Positions 43,160 to 53,200 of a DNA stretch of 53,734 nucleotides are shown one piece after another (position 1 is the first letter of the stretch; each line of letters opens with the position of its first letter). A program made the position numbers and the translations under genes. The notes under the pieces are model-generated. The model searched no databases, was not told the origin of the DNA, and worked only from the letters and a program-made list of their open reading frames with translations. The stretch is from Leucothrix pacifica. Its GTDB lineage: Bacteria; Pseudomonadota; Gammaproteobacteria; Thiotrichales; Thiotrichaceae. Where the stretch lies: NCBI RefSeq assembly GCF_003172875.1, contig NZ_QGKM01000045.1, positions 1 through 53,734 on the forward strand. The letters run 5' to 3'.

Positions 43160-44377
43160 CTAATCAGCATTATCCAACTCAACCGCCTGCAAAATTCGCT
43201 CCGATAAATCAGGCTCAGCACTCAACACCCGCATCCAGTTCGGGATAAACGGGGTCTCTCGCGGGCTTTCCATATAAGTATCGCCAGCATCCAGAATACT
43301 ATTGGCAAAGCCTTCCACCGCGCGCTCTTCCGAGTGGATATCCACCGTCAATCCATTAATATGAGCATCCGCATCGTAACGCTCCAACATATCCAATGCT
43401 TCGCGAAGATACACTGCTTTTAGTGCGCGGAAGAATGCCTGATTCATAATCGTGCCTTCTGTGCCCAGCTTGCGGAACATCGCTTTGGCAATCTCATGTG
43501 CCATGCGCGATAAACCATCAGTGTAGTCGCCCTTACCCATTTCCTGATGTTTGTGGTCATAGTTATCAGCAATATCCACCTGACATACTCGTCGTGTTGT
43601 GGTGTTGCGGTATGCCTCAGAAAGAATACCGACCTCCAATCCCCAGTCACTCGGGATACGCATCGCTGCCAGCAAGTCAGTACTCAAAGAGAATTCGCCC
43701 GATAAGGGATAACGGAAAGCATCCATAAACTCCAGATAATCCGTGTGTCCAAGTATTTTCTTTAGTGAGGTAATCAGCGGCTGAACGAATAAACGCGTGA
43801 CACGACCACTGAGCTGGCCTTTGCTGTTGACGCGGGTGTAGTAACCCTTACAAAACTCAAAATCCAATGCCGGATTAACAATGGGATAAAACAGTCGCGC
43901 CGGAATATCGCGTGTATAAGTGAGGATATCGCAGTCGTGCAGCGCCACAGCTTTACTGTTATTCGCCGCCAGAATATAGCCAATGCAATACCACACATTG
44001 CGACCTTTACCCGGTTGATCCGGTGCTAAACCGCGCGCTTCCAGTTCTCCGGCAATCTCCCGCAGTCGTGGACCATCATTCCACAAAATGCTCTTTTTCT
44101 GAGGTAGATCGCTAAAGAAGGATTTCGCAAACTCAAATTGTTCAGCATCCGCCTGATCCAGCCCAATCACAATCTCATTGATATAATCCGCCTGACTCAA
44201 TTCCTTTAATATCCCCGCCAACGCCGGCCCTTCTAACTCAGAAAACAGAGAAGGCAGAATCAACGTCATGGGGTGGCGTTTTGAAAACTTACGCAGCTGA
44301 TTTTCGATATGTTCCAGGTTGTAACCGGGCAGCTTATGGAGTGTTGTAATGGCACCGTTCTGTTTGAAATCAGACAT
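43160..44377 (-). CDS. gpgS: Glucosyl-3-phosphoglycerate synthase
   Basis: The 405-residue GT81-family enzyme transfers glucose from a nucleotide sugar to 3-phosphoglycerate, the first step of the compatible solute glucosylglycerate. The acceptor/donor blocks LILPSLFSELEGPALAGIL, IGLDQADAEQF and GKGRNVWYCIGYILA, and the DXD-like metal site HDCD (147-150), are visible. ATG 44377 follows AAGGA. It starts 26 bases after the stop of the phosphatase gene, on one transcript. Confidence 0.9.
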   Translation of the reverse strand: MSDFKQNGAITTLHKLPGYNLEHIENQLRKFSKRHPMTLILPSLFSELEGPALAGILKELSQADYINEIVIGLDQADAEQFEFAKSFFSDLPQKKSILWNDGPRLREIAGELEARGLAPDQPGKGRNVWYCIGYILAANNSKAVALHDCDILTYTRDIPARLFYPIVNPALDFEFCKGYYTRVNSKGQLSGRVTRLFVQPLITSLKKILGHTDYLEFMDAFRYPLSGEFSLSTDLLAAMRIPSDWGLEVGILSEAYRNTTTRRVCQVDIADNYDHKHQEMGKGDYTDGLSRMAHEIAKAMFRKLGTEGTIMNQAFFRALKAVYLREALDMLERYDADAHINGLTVDIHSEERAVEGFANSILDAGDTYMESPRETPFIPNWMRVLSAEPDLSERILQAVELDNAD

Positions 44378-44403
44378 ACTTGTTCCTTGTATTGAATTAA
44401 TTT

Positions 44404-45180
44404 TTATTCGTCTAGTAGTGCATTGATCGTTGCGCCCCAGCCTTGAGGTCCGGGCAGTTCTGTGCGAATAACACGTTGATCTTCTCTGTCGGGAATATCG
44501 ATGTTAACGCCATCCGGATTGTAAACAATGATCGCAATATCAGCCGCAGCCAGCATGTCACGGTCATTTGGTCCATCCCCTAAGGCAATCACAACAGGCG
44601 TGTCGTCGCCTTTGCTATATTCCTGTTTGAGGTAATTCATGGCATGCACTTTGTCGGCATTACCCATCACATGCCAGAAGCGACCACCACGCTTTAAGCT
44701 TAAACCGGCACTCGCAAGTTGTTCACGGAACGGTTTGAGTAATGCTTCGTCATCTTGCCAAAGTAACGGCTCGCTAGCTAGCCTCGAGCCCGCGCGTTCG
44801 GCAGCCTCTACAGATAAGCCGGTAATCTCGGCTATCTGTTGAGCGCTCCAATCACTAAAACCTTTGAAGCAATAATCATGCCGCTCACGTAAATCAACGA
44901 GTTGCTGGCATATCTGCGAATAGTCCGCACCAAAAACGTGCATTTTTCCGGTATCCGGATAAGCAACTAAACTGCCATTTTCAGCAATTCGGGGAGAGTT
45001 GAGATTAAGATCTCTTGCAATGAATTCCAACTCACTGAGGGTTTTACTAGAGTTGAGAATAACAGGGATATCGAGCAATGAAAGCCTGTCTAAGGCGGTT
45101 TGAGCGGCAGCATGACTGTAATCGTGATGATCTAATAGTGTGCCGTCTAAATCGGTAAAAACTATATAGTTTTTACGCAT
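44404..45180 (-). CDS. Mannosyl/glucosyl-3-phosphoglycerate phosphatase (HAD superfamily)
   Basis: The 258-residue protein has the HAD nucleophile motif VFTDLDGTLLD (D at 10 and 12), NSSKTLSELEFIA and the C-terminal metal loop ALGDGPNDRDML, and FSDWSAQQIAEITGLSVEAA typical of MpgP-type phosphatases. It removes phosphate to give glucosylglycerate. Start chosen at ATG 45180 with GGAG 7 bases upstream; a longer frame to 45225 has no site and no conserved content. Paired with gpgS downstream. Confidence 0.87.
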   Translation of the reverse strand: MRKNYIVFTDLDGTLLDHHDYSHAAAQTALDRLSLLDIPVILNSSKTLSELEFIARDLNLNSPRIAENGSLVAYPDTGKMHVFGADYSQICQQLVDLRERHDYCFKGFSDWSAQQIAEITGLSVEAAERAGSRLASEPLLWQDDEALLKPFREQLASAGLSLKRGGRFWHVMGNADKVHAMNYLKQEYSKGDDTPVVIALGDGPNDRDMLAAADIAIIVYNPDGVNIDIPDREDQRVIRTELPGPQGWGATINALLDE

Positions 45181-45256
45181 GCGCTTACTCCTTTGTCGGT
45201 GAGATGAACCGAGTATAACAAGCATTTGAACGGCAAAAATTTAGATTTAGTTAGAA

Positions 45257-46150
45257 TTATTCCTCTTTCACTGAAGATTTAATCAACTGCCAAACCGCGG
45301 CAGTTACAGGTGTTAATTCCAGATGCTTATTTCTGACCAGTACAATATCCTGAGTAGGCAATGACTCAACCAAGGGCCGGAACACCAAGTCTTTACCATC
45401 ATAGCTTTTGGTACACAAAGGCTGTGTATACACCAACGACACACCTAGTCGGTTCGCCACCATGCCCCTTTGCAATTCGAAGTTTTGAGCGTTGTGTGCA
45501 ATCTTCGGAATCCAGCCCAAACCACTCAGCGCCATCATCAGATAATCACTGGCATAAGGTGCATCAGACAGTACAAAAGGATGCTCTAATAATTTAACTA
45601 ACGGCACTTGCTCCAGTGATGCTAATGGATGCTCTGCAGCCAACATCGCATGGGGCGACACGGTTTTCAGGCGCTCATAAACAAGCCCATCTTCCGGTAA
45701 AACTCCGTAGGTAATGGCAAGGTCAAGACCCCCACGCTTGAGTGCCGTTGGAATTTCATTGAGTCCCGCGTTCACGATACGTGCCTCGATGTCAGGATAA
45801 GCCTGTTGCATTTCGCGCAAAATTTCCGGAATATAATAGGGACTGATGTCCGTAAAACTTCCCAATGATACCGAACCAGCCATTTCCGTCGTGCAGTCGG
45901 AATACAGATTGCTGGCCATATTCAACAACTGTTTTGAGCGAATCATTAACTGCTGACCGTATGGCGTAGGCGTTACACCCTGCCCTTTAAGCCGGATGAC
46001 CAACGTCTGCCCGAAGCTTTCTTCCAGCTGCTTAATCGCACCGGAAATAGAGGGCTGAGAAACGTGTAAAACGCGTGCTGCAGCGCTGGTGGAACGCAGC
46101 TCGGCAGCAGCGACGAAGTAACTAAGTTGTTTTAGGGAGTAACGTATCAT
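45257..46150 (-). CDS. LysR-family transcriptional regulator
   Basis: The protein of about 297 residues has the LysR winged helix (YSLKQLSYFVAAAELRSTSA, ARVLHVSQPSISGAIKQLE) and the effector-binding domain. ATG 46150 is the second of overlapping GTG-ATG starts at 46153/46150. It is divergent from the PhnD-like gene with only about 30 bases between, so it probably controls that gene. Confidence 0.85.
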   Translation of the reverse strand: MIRYSLKQLSYFVAAAELRSTSAAARVLHVSQPSISGAIKQLEESFGQTLVIRLKGQGVTPTPYGQQLMIRSKQLLNMASNLYSDCTTEMAGSVSLGSFTDISPYYIPEILREMQQAYPDIEARIVNAGLNEIPTALKRGGLDLAITYGVLPEDGLVYERLKTVSPHAMLAAEHPLASLEQVPLVKLLEHPFVLSDAPYASDYLMMALSGLGWIPKIAHNAQNFELQRGMVANRLGVSLVYTQPLCTKSYDGKDLVFRPLVESLPTQDIVLVRNKHLELTPVTAAVWQLIKSSVKEE

Positions 46151-46180
46151 CACCGCAATATATCACGAGGATTTTAGAGA

Positions 46181-46993
46181 GTGAGCAAGCAAGCCAGTTT
46201 ACCGATGTATGACTTTCCGGAAGTGCGTGCAGCCACCGATGCATGGTGGGCTGGTGTACACAAACATATGCAGCGGGCCGGGGTTAGCGATGCACCGGCA
46301 GACTTGCTGCACGATCTACCGGTTAAATCACTGTGGCAGCACAAGGAGCTATTTCTCAGCCAATGCTGCGGCTTTGATGTGGTCTATGGGTTTAAACACT
46401 CACTGGACGTGTTATTGATTACCGACTGGGCAGTGGAAGGTTGTCACGATGGCTATTACAGCAGTTGGATTGTGGTGCACGAAGACAGTCCATACCAACA
46501 CATTTCTGAGCTCTATAATAGCGAGGCTGTGATTAATGGCAGGGAGTCGCATTCTGGTATGCAAGGGTTGCTGGCAATGATTCAGCCATTCAGTAAGGAT
46601 GGATTTTTCTTCCGGAAAATCACTGAAAGTGGCACGCATGCTGATAGCTTAGTAGCCATTCAAGGCAAAGCAGCGGATATTGCAGCCATTGACTGTGTGA
46701 CTTATCAGTTACTGAAAACGCATCGCCCTTCGGCTATCCATGGCACAAAGATTATTGGTCAAACGGATGCAGCTCCAGCGCATCCTTACGTCACTAGTTG
46801 CAATACACCAAAAGACACCCAACATCGTATGCGAGATGCACTGGACGCTGCATTTAATGATGCATCACTCGATAGTGCACGTGAGACAATGCTGTTAAAG
46901 CAAGGCATCTTTGATCGTCAGAATGATTATCAAAAGATCGCCGATGAGTTTAGTTATGATCCGCGGCTCTTGGATGTGATATCGACTCAATAA
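46181..46993 (+). CDS. PhnD-like substrate-binding-fold protein without signal peptide
   Basis: The 270-residue protein has the type-2 periplasmic-binding fold of the phosphonate-binding PhnD group: YYSSWIVVHEDSPYQHISEL, VINGRESHSGMQGLL, GFFFRKITESGTHADSLVAIQ and AADIAAIDCVTYQLL. It starts GTG 46181 without a signal sequence, so it stays in the cytoplasm or is a binding domain alone. No ABC transporter genes adjoin. It may act as a ligand sensor with the divergent LysR regulator. The ligand is unknown. Confidence 0.75.
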   Translation: MSKQASLPMYDFPEVRAATDAWWAGVHKHMQRAGVSDAPADLLHDLPVKSLWQHKELFLSQCCGFDVVYGFKHSLDVLLITDWAVEGCHDGYYSSWIVVHEDSPYQHISELYNSEAVINGRESHSGMQGLLAMIQPFSKDGFFFRKITESGTHADSLVAIQGKAADIAAIDCVTYQLLKTHRPSAIHGTKIIGQTDAAPAHPYVTSCNTPKDTQHRMRDALDAAFNDASLDSARETMLLKQGIFDRQNDYQKIADEFSYDPRLLDVISTQ

Positions 46994-47031
46994 GGCTCCT
47001 TGGCTTCAATTCGCCGAATATGGCTGTGCGG

Positions 47032-48954
47032 CTAGGCTGCCACCTCCATCATAGTCTGAGCATTCGCCAGAGACATTGGCTTGCCAAAATAGTAGCCCTG
47101 TAACTGATCACAACCCATGCCCGTTAAAATATCGACATGTTTATTACTTTCGACACCCTCCATCGTTACATACATATCAATACCATGACCTAAATCAACT
47201 ACGGAACCAATCACCTTACCCAGCTTTTTTGGGTTCTGATCGTAGCCCACCAAGAACGAGCGATCGATCTTGAGCTTATCAAACTCATATTTCCAAAGAT
47301 AAGCCAGGCTGGAGTAGCCAGTACCAAAGTCATCCATGGCCATTGACACACCTAGACTCTTGATGGCTGCAAGCTGTTTGTGGGTAGAGCCATCGTCGCC
47401 AATAAGCAGACTTTCAGTGACCTCCACTTCCAACCTATGGGGTGGAAAATCATGCTCATGAAGCAAATCTTTAATAAACACAGGCAAATCACCTTGCTCA
47501 AATTGAACCGCGGACAGATTGACTGATATAAATATATCCTTCGGCCAATCCTTAGCCACCTTCACCGACTCGCTCAATACCCACTTCCCGATGTCTCTAA
47601 TCAAGCCTAAACGTTCAGCTGTTGGAATAAATTCATCCGGAGGAATGATCGCTCCTTGTTCATCCCTGAGTCGTAGCAACGCCTCGAAGCCGAGAATCTT
47701 TTTTGTCTCTGGCTGATTAATGGATTGGAAAAATAACTCAAGCCCAGTCTCGTCCACAGCTTTATTGAGTAATTTCTCCAGTTTTTGCTGATGTTTAAAC
47801 TCGTCATTCAAATCATCAGAGAAGAACGTAATCGTATTCTTACCTCCATTTTTAGATTTATATAATGCGATATCAGCGGCATGTAACATATCTGACAGAG
47901 ACTGGTCCTTGCTGGCAACATTCAATCCAATGCTGACATGACCGCGGATGGCCTGCCCCCGGTGAGACATGCCCTTGGCAACACTCGCCAAAACGTCCTG
48001 AGCAATCGATTGCAATTCTTCTTGCGACACGTCACCAATACAAGCCACAAATTCATCACCACCAAACCGGGCGAAAATCGCGTTTTCACCTAGCCTACTT
48101 TTTAAGGTATGCGCAACACTACGTAAAAAAGCATCGCCAGCATCATGACCGTACTCATCATTGATCTTCTTAAAATCATCAATATCAATGAAGAATGTTC
48201 CAATCGAATTGAAATCTTCAAAGTAAGTCTTGGCTGTTTCAGTAAATGAGCGGCGATTATACAAACCCGTCAGCGCATCAAAATTAGCGAGCTTTTCAGC
48301 TTCAGCTTTAGCCTTTTTAGCAGTGGCGCTTTCTTTGAGCAATCCAAGCGCCGGTAGCAAGAAGATGAATGCGCTAAATATTGGTAAAAACAGCGCGATC
48401 CAACTAAAACCATCCTTGAGTGACGCTGTCATCTCAGTTTGATCAATGTACACTTCCGCTACACCTACGTGCTTTCCCTGCTTATCTATGATTGGTACAT
48501 AAGCCTCCACATAGACATCTGGTCTACCGGGCGTTTGTCGACCATCAAGCGTTGCCACATTATTGATGCCAGTCTCAAAAACTACGCGCGCTTTTTCATT
48601 ATGACTATCACGGATGAGAGGTGCAGTGACTTGTGCGGTTTTATATTCATCTGAGCTAAATGCTGTAGAACCATCAGGGCGGAAAATTTTAAACAGAAAT
48701 ATCTCACTGTCTTCAACCGCAATATCGATAGTTTCCGACTGCTTTTGATCCGGCACCCCGCTTGAAACCAGCGTTTCGATACTGTCAAGATGAGCCACAA
48801 AGTGCTCTATCCAATGTACCGCTTCAGACTCGGCTTCTTTTTCAATGACATTCTCTATGGTTTTGGTGAGCATAAACCATATACCAAGCATTAACACACA
48901 GGTTGTTACGACCACTATGAGTAATGATGTGAGTGAATTTCTGTTTCTAATCAT
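47032..48954 (-). CDS. Membrane GGDEF-EAL dual cyclic-di-GMP protein
   Basis: The 640-residue protein has TM helices at about 11-30 and 185-206 that enclose a periplasmic sensor domain (about 31-184). A GGDEF domain (225-380) has RFGGDEF (296-302) intact for diguanylate cyclase activity; the RxxD inhibitory site is not present ahead of it. The EAL domain (about 395-635) has EALLR (424-428) and DDFGTG (541-546) intact, so it can degrade c-di-GMP. Both activities look possible, so the net direction is unknown. ATG 48954 follows GGTTTA weakly. It is monocistronic. Confidence 0.9.
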   Translation of the reverse strand: MIRNRNSLTSLLIVVVTTCVLMLGIWFMLTKTIENVIEKEAESEAVHWIEHFVAHLDSIETLVSSGVPDQKQSETIDIAVEDSEIFLFKIFRPDGSTAFSSDEYKTAQVTAPLIRDSHNEKARVVFETGINNVATLDGRQTPGRPDVYVEAYVPIIDKQGKHVGVAEVYIDQTEMTASLKDGFSWIALFLPIFSAFIFLLPALGLLKESATAKKAKAEAEKLANFDALTGLYNRRSFTETAKTYFEDFNSIGTFFIDIDDFKKINDEYGHDAGDAFLRSVAHTLKSRLGENAIFARFGGDEFVACIGDVSQEELQSIAQDVLASVAKGMSHRGQAIRGHVSIGLNVASKDQSLSDMLHAADIALYKSKNGGKNTITFFSDDLNDEFKHQQKLEKLLNKAVDETGLELFFQSINQPETKKILGFEALLRLRDEQGAIIPPDEFIPTAERLGLIRDIGKWVLSESVKVAKDWPKDIFISVNLSAVQFEQGDLPVFIKDLLHEHDFPPHRLEVEVTESLLIGDDGSTHKQLAAIKSLGVSMAMDDFGTGYSSLAYLWKYEFDKLKIDRSFLVGYDQNPKKLGKVIGSVVDLGHGIDMYVTMEGVESNKHVDILTGMGCDQLQGYYFGKPMSLANAQTMMEVAA

Positions 48955-49197
48955 GGGGTAAACCTTTTCTGGTGACAGCTCATAACTGCAAATACATCAT
49001 GAGACTCATGAGGAATCATTACACAGTTTTTGCTGTTTAAGGTGCTTACCCGATAAGGTGGCATATTAATGATGGATTTCACTTTCGATCTGCAGAAGTA
49101 ATCAGCTTTTCTGATTTACAAGATCATTATTTGATAGTTCCTTTGCAATCAGAGTGACTGCTAGAGTGACCTGCACGATCATTGCGAGGTCACTGGA

Positions 49198-50166
49198 TTG
49201 AAAACACAACACAATAGAGCGGAGAATAAGACGAGCCCTCAGTCGAGCTCGGTAAACCAATCCAAACACTTTCTTCCTGCCTCAACAGAGTGGCCAACGG
49301 TATGGGTAATTGTCGCACACTGGCTCAGTTTTACACTCCTCACCTATTGCTACCAACAACTACCACTCTGGCTAATCATCACGCTGGCTGCCTACACACT
49401 GGCATTGTTTAGTTCCTTGCAGCATGAGGTTTTACATGGCCACCCAACGCGCTGGGAATGGTTAAATCAGGCCTTGGTGTTTCCGGCGATTACCTTGTGG
49501 ATTCCCTTTTCGTTATATAAAGAAACCCACCTGATTCACCACAATAATGATGACCTGACTGATCCTAAGCGTGACCCGGAAAGTTATTATGTCAGCCCTG
49601 AACGATGGAAGAACTTCCCTTACTGGGTAAAGCAATATTTTCGCTTTTACAACACCTTAAGCGGGCGCTTTTTCTGGGGACCTGTGCACATTGCTGTCGT
49701 GCTGTTTTACAGTGAATTACGCTTGATAATCAGTGGTAACCTGATCGCTCTTAAGCGTTGGTTAGTGCATGGCACCGCCTGTTTAATGGCGCTGTATTGG
49801 GTCATGGTCATCTGTGATATCCCATTCTGGGATTATCTATTGTTTTTTGTATATCCGGGACTCGCCTTATCACTGGTTCGTTCATTCTTAGAACATCGCA
49901 TCGCGCATGACCCGAAACATCGCACGGTGATCGTGGAAGCCTGCCCGATTCTTAGTCTGGCATTCTTAAATAATAATTTACATGCAGTGCATCATGATCA
50001 TCCGGGCTTGGCATGGTACAAATTACCTAAGGTCTGGAAAGCAGAACGAATGCAAATACTTGAAGCAAATGACCAGTACTACTTTTCGGGGTATTTGGAA
50101 GTAATTAGACGGTACTGGGGGCGTCCTAAAGAAGAACCCGTTTATTCCTCTACTGGCCGATTATAG
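49198..50166 (+). CDS. Fatty-acid desaturase-like membrane protein
   Basis: The 322-residue protein has histidine boxes HEVLHGH (about 77-83), HLIHHNN (about 105-111) and HAVHHDHPG (about 262-270), and several hydrophobic helices. It resembles small membrane desaturases/beta-carotene ketolase-like hydroxylases, about as distant from the gene at 40336 as families usually are. The start is TTG 49198, preceded by GAGG at 9 bases; a stop at 49162-49164 and no ATG upstream support it. The N-terminal 25 residues are polar and Ser-rich, perhaps extra. Confidence 0.8.
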   Translation: MKTQHNRAENKTSPQSSSVNQSKHFLPASTEWPTVWVIVAHWLSFTLLTYCYQQLPLWLIITLAAYTLALFSSLQHEVLHGHPTRWEWLNQALVFPAITLWIPFSLYKETHLIHHNNDDLTDPKRDPESYYVSPERWKNFPYWVKQYFRFYNTLSGRFFWGPVHIAVVLFYSELRLIISGNLIALKRWLVHGTACLMALYWVMVICDIPFWDYLLFFVYPGLALSLVRSFLEHRIAHDPKHRTVIVEACPILSLAFLNNNLHAVHHDHPGLAWYKLPKVWKAERMQILEANDQYYFSGYLEVIRRYWGRPKEEPVYSSTGRL

Positions 50167-50208
50167 TTGACAAAATAAATGATTCCCTCATAGTTAGTAA
50201 CAACACGG

Positions 50209-50255
50209 CCCCTTTCAGTGATGTCATTATTGAATGATCTGCTTAGGGGTTTTTA
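50209..50255 (+). terminator. Possible terminator after the desaturase gene
   Basis: CCCCT (50209-50213) and AGGGG (50245-50249) close a long stem-loop in which ATGTCATT and AATGATCT also pair; TTTTTATT follows. A plausible but imperfect terminator, 43 bases after the stop. Confidence 0.5.
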
Positions 50256-50283
50256 TTGCCCGCTATTCTGTGGTCAATGCCAA

Positions 50284-53200
50284 CTAACTATCATCATCAC
50301 CCTGCTCTTTATCCTGCAACGCTTTATAAACCTTATTCAGCAAATGCTCTGATGCCAGACTTCTAAACTCCGCATCCCCCATCAGCTTCTTAAAAATATC
50401 CTCATTGCCTTCCATTCTGTCAATCACAAGCCCTTCAAACGCCTTGTTAAACACATAACGAAAATCATCTTTCGAATTAGCGGACGCTGCTTCTTTTAAA
50501 TCGCTATTAGTCACCGCTTCTTCTTGAATCTGGTCAAAGAATAGTTGATCAGCTTGCGTAAAGTCCGTGCCGAACCGCTCATTGAGAATATCAATCAGCT
50601 CGGAAAGTCGAATGTCTTCATCTCCAGCCTGACCAGTACCTACATCAGACGGCCCCTTCAAAGGATCAGCCTGACCGCCTTTTAAATCAATCTGCCCCTC
50701 ACTGATTTTCTGCAGCCGGTAATACTCCAACTCAACATCATCCTCCAAATGGTAAGCGGGCCCTGATGCTCTTCGCGGCAATTTGGTTAGCAGAAAACGT
50801 AAATACGTATACAACTGCTCCAGATCAGAGTCCTGATAAGGAATCACCTGAGATAAGAATCCATACATATTACGGAAACTGACACACAACCCTTTAAGAC
50901 TCTCCTGCTCGTCCTCCGGTAACGCCTTAAAACGCTCAACCGCTTTATCCAGCACACCATTCATTTTGCCATGATCAAGCACCGTCTCCTTTCGCCGAGG
51001 TTTAAAATAAACCCCGCAAAACTCCACAACCTCCTCCTCAAAGATCACACCCGCCTCATCGATCTGATGCTGAAGTCGATAAAGGTGCTGAGCATCCGTC
51101 AACTCCTCAGCAGGCGTTTGCACATAGAAAGGCTTGAACGCTTCAAAAATTTCATCCTGCTTGTTTCTGAAATCGAGTACAAACGTATCTTCTTTACCAG
51201 CGCAAGTACGGTTCAACCGTGACAGTGTTTGCACAGCCTGAATGCCTGCTAATTTTTTATCAACATACATGGTGTGTAACAAAGGCTGATCAAAACCCGT
51301 CTGATACTTCTCTGCAACCAACAAGACCTGATACTCATCAGAATCAAACTTCTCAGGAAGCTCGCTCTCCTTAATCCCGCCATTCATAGCCACTTCAGTC
51401 CAGCTTTTATCTGGCATATCCGGGTCAGGTAACACACCAGAGAAAGCCACTAAAGACTTAACATCCTTATAACCATTGGACTTGATATAAGCATCAAATG
51501 CCTGCTTGTAACGTACTGCATGCAAGCGGGACTCCGTCACCACCATCGCCTTAGCCCGGCCGCCAATTTTGTGACGGACATGCGTACGGAAATGCTCCAC
51601 CATCACCTCCGTTTTTTGCGCCAGATTATGCGGGTGCAGCGTCAGAAAACGCGCTAAGGCACGCGCAGCCTTTTTACGCTCAACGTGCGGGTCTTCTTCA
51701 GCCGATTGAGTAACGCGAAAATAAGCCTCATAAGTCGTATAGTTTTTCAGTACATCAAGAATAAATTTCTCTTCAATGGCCTGCTTCATCGTGTAACCGT
51801 GAAAAGGAGATGTACCACTCGGGCCGGGCTCATCAAACACCTTCAACGTTTTATATTTCGGCGTTGCGGTAAAGGCAAAAAAGCTAATATTCGGCTGCTT
51901 ACCACGCTTCAGCATCTCCCTCACAACCTGATCCATTTGATCCTGCTCGTCTTCACTCAGGTTTTCAAGATCCAGCCCATTGTCTTTCACATAAGTCGCC
52001 GAGGCATCTGCTATACCATCCTTATTCAATACCCCCTTCAACTCCATTGCACTTTCGCCGGACTGTGAGCTATGTGCCTCATCCACAATCACCGCAAAGC
52101 GCTTACCTTCCGTGCTTAATGCAATCGCTTCATCACCCGCACGATCTTTATTCAGCTTCTCCAACGTTTCAGCAATAAACGGAAACTTCTGTAAGGTACT
52201 AATGATAATCGGCGTGCCGCCCGTCAACGCCTGCACTAACTGGCGAGTGTCCTCATCAATCTTCTGAACAACACCCTGTTTATGATCAAACTGATAAATA
52301 GTTTTTTGCAATTGCTGATCCAGTACTCTGCGATCCGTAATCACCACCACTGAATCAAAGATCTTCTCATCCTGAGCATCATGCAAACTACTTAAACGGT
52401 GTGCCAACCACGCAATAGAATTTGACTTACCTGAACCCGCGGAATGTTGAATTAAATAATTATGCCCAGAGCCTTTAGCCCTGGTGTGTGAAATCAACTT
52501 TCTTACCGCGTCCATCTGATGATAGCGCGGGAAGATCATCGTCTCCTTAGTGATTTTCTTAATGCCCTTGTCCGTGAGAATCCGTTTATCCTCCACTTGC
52601 AAATGCATAAAACGCCCGAGAATATCCAACAGACTGTCACGCGCAAAAACCTCTCGCCACAAATACGCCGTTTTATAACCACCATCCGCCGCTAAAGGGT
52701 TTCCCGCTCCATCATCACAGCCCAGATTAAACGGCAGGAAAAAGGTTTTAGCACCACTTAAACGCGTACTCATAAACACCAGATTTTCATCCACTGCAAA
52801 ATGAACTAGCGCCCTCTTTTTGAACTGAAACAACAGCTCGTTGTGATCTCTGTCTTTTTTATACTGTTTCTTTGCCGCCTCAACATTCTGATTACCAGGC
52901 AACTCGCTTTTTAGCTCGATAGTGATAATGGGCAAGCCATTCAGAAACAGCACCATATCCAAGGATTTACCGTGCTTCTCACCATAGTAAAGCTGGCGCG
53001 TTACACTCAGCACATTCTCAGCATAAAGCGCCCAGCTCTCAGGATTTTTATTATTATTCGGCGCGAAGCTGGCTACTTTAAATCGCTTGCCATACACCTT
53101 AAAGCCGTTACGCAAGATATTCAGCATTCCCTTGGTACTTAGCTCTTTAATCAACCCATCCAGTAAAATACCCTCAGAAGCAGCACCATGTACCGCGACT

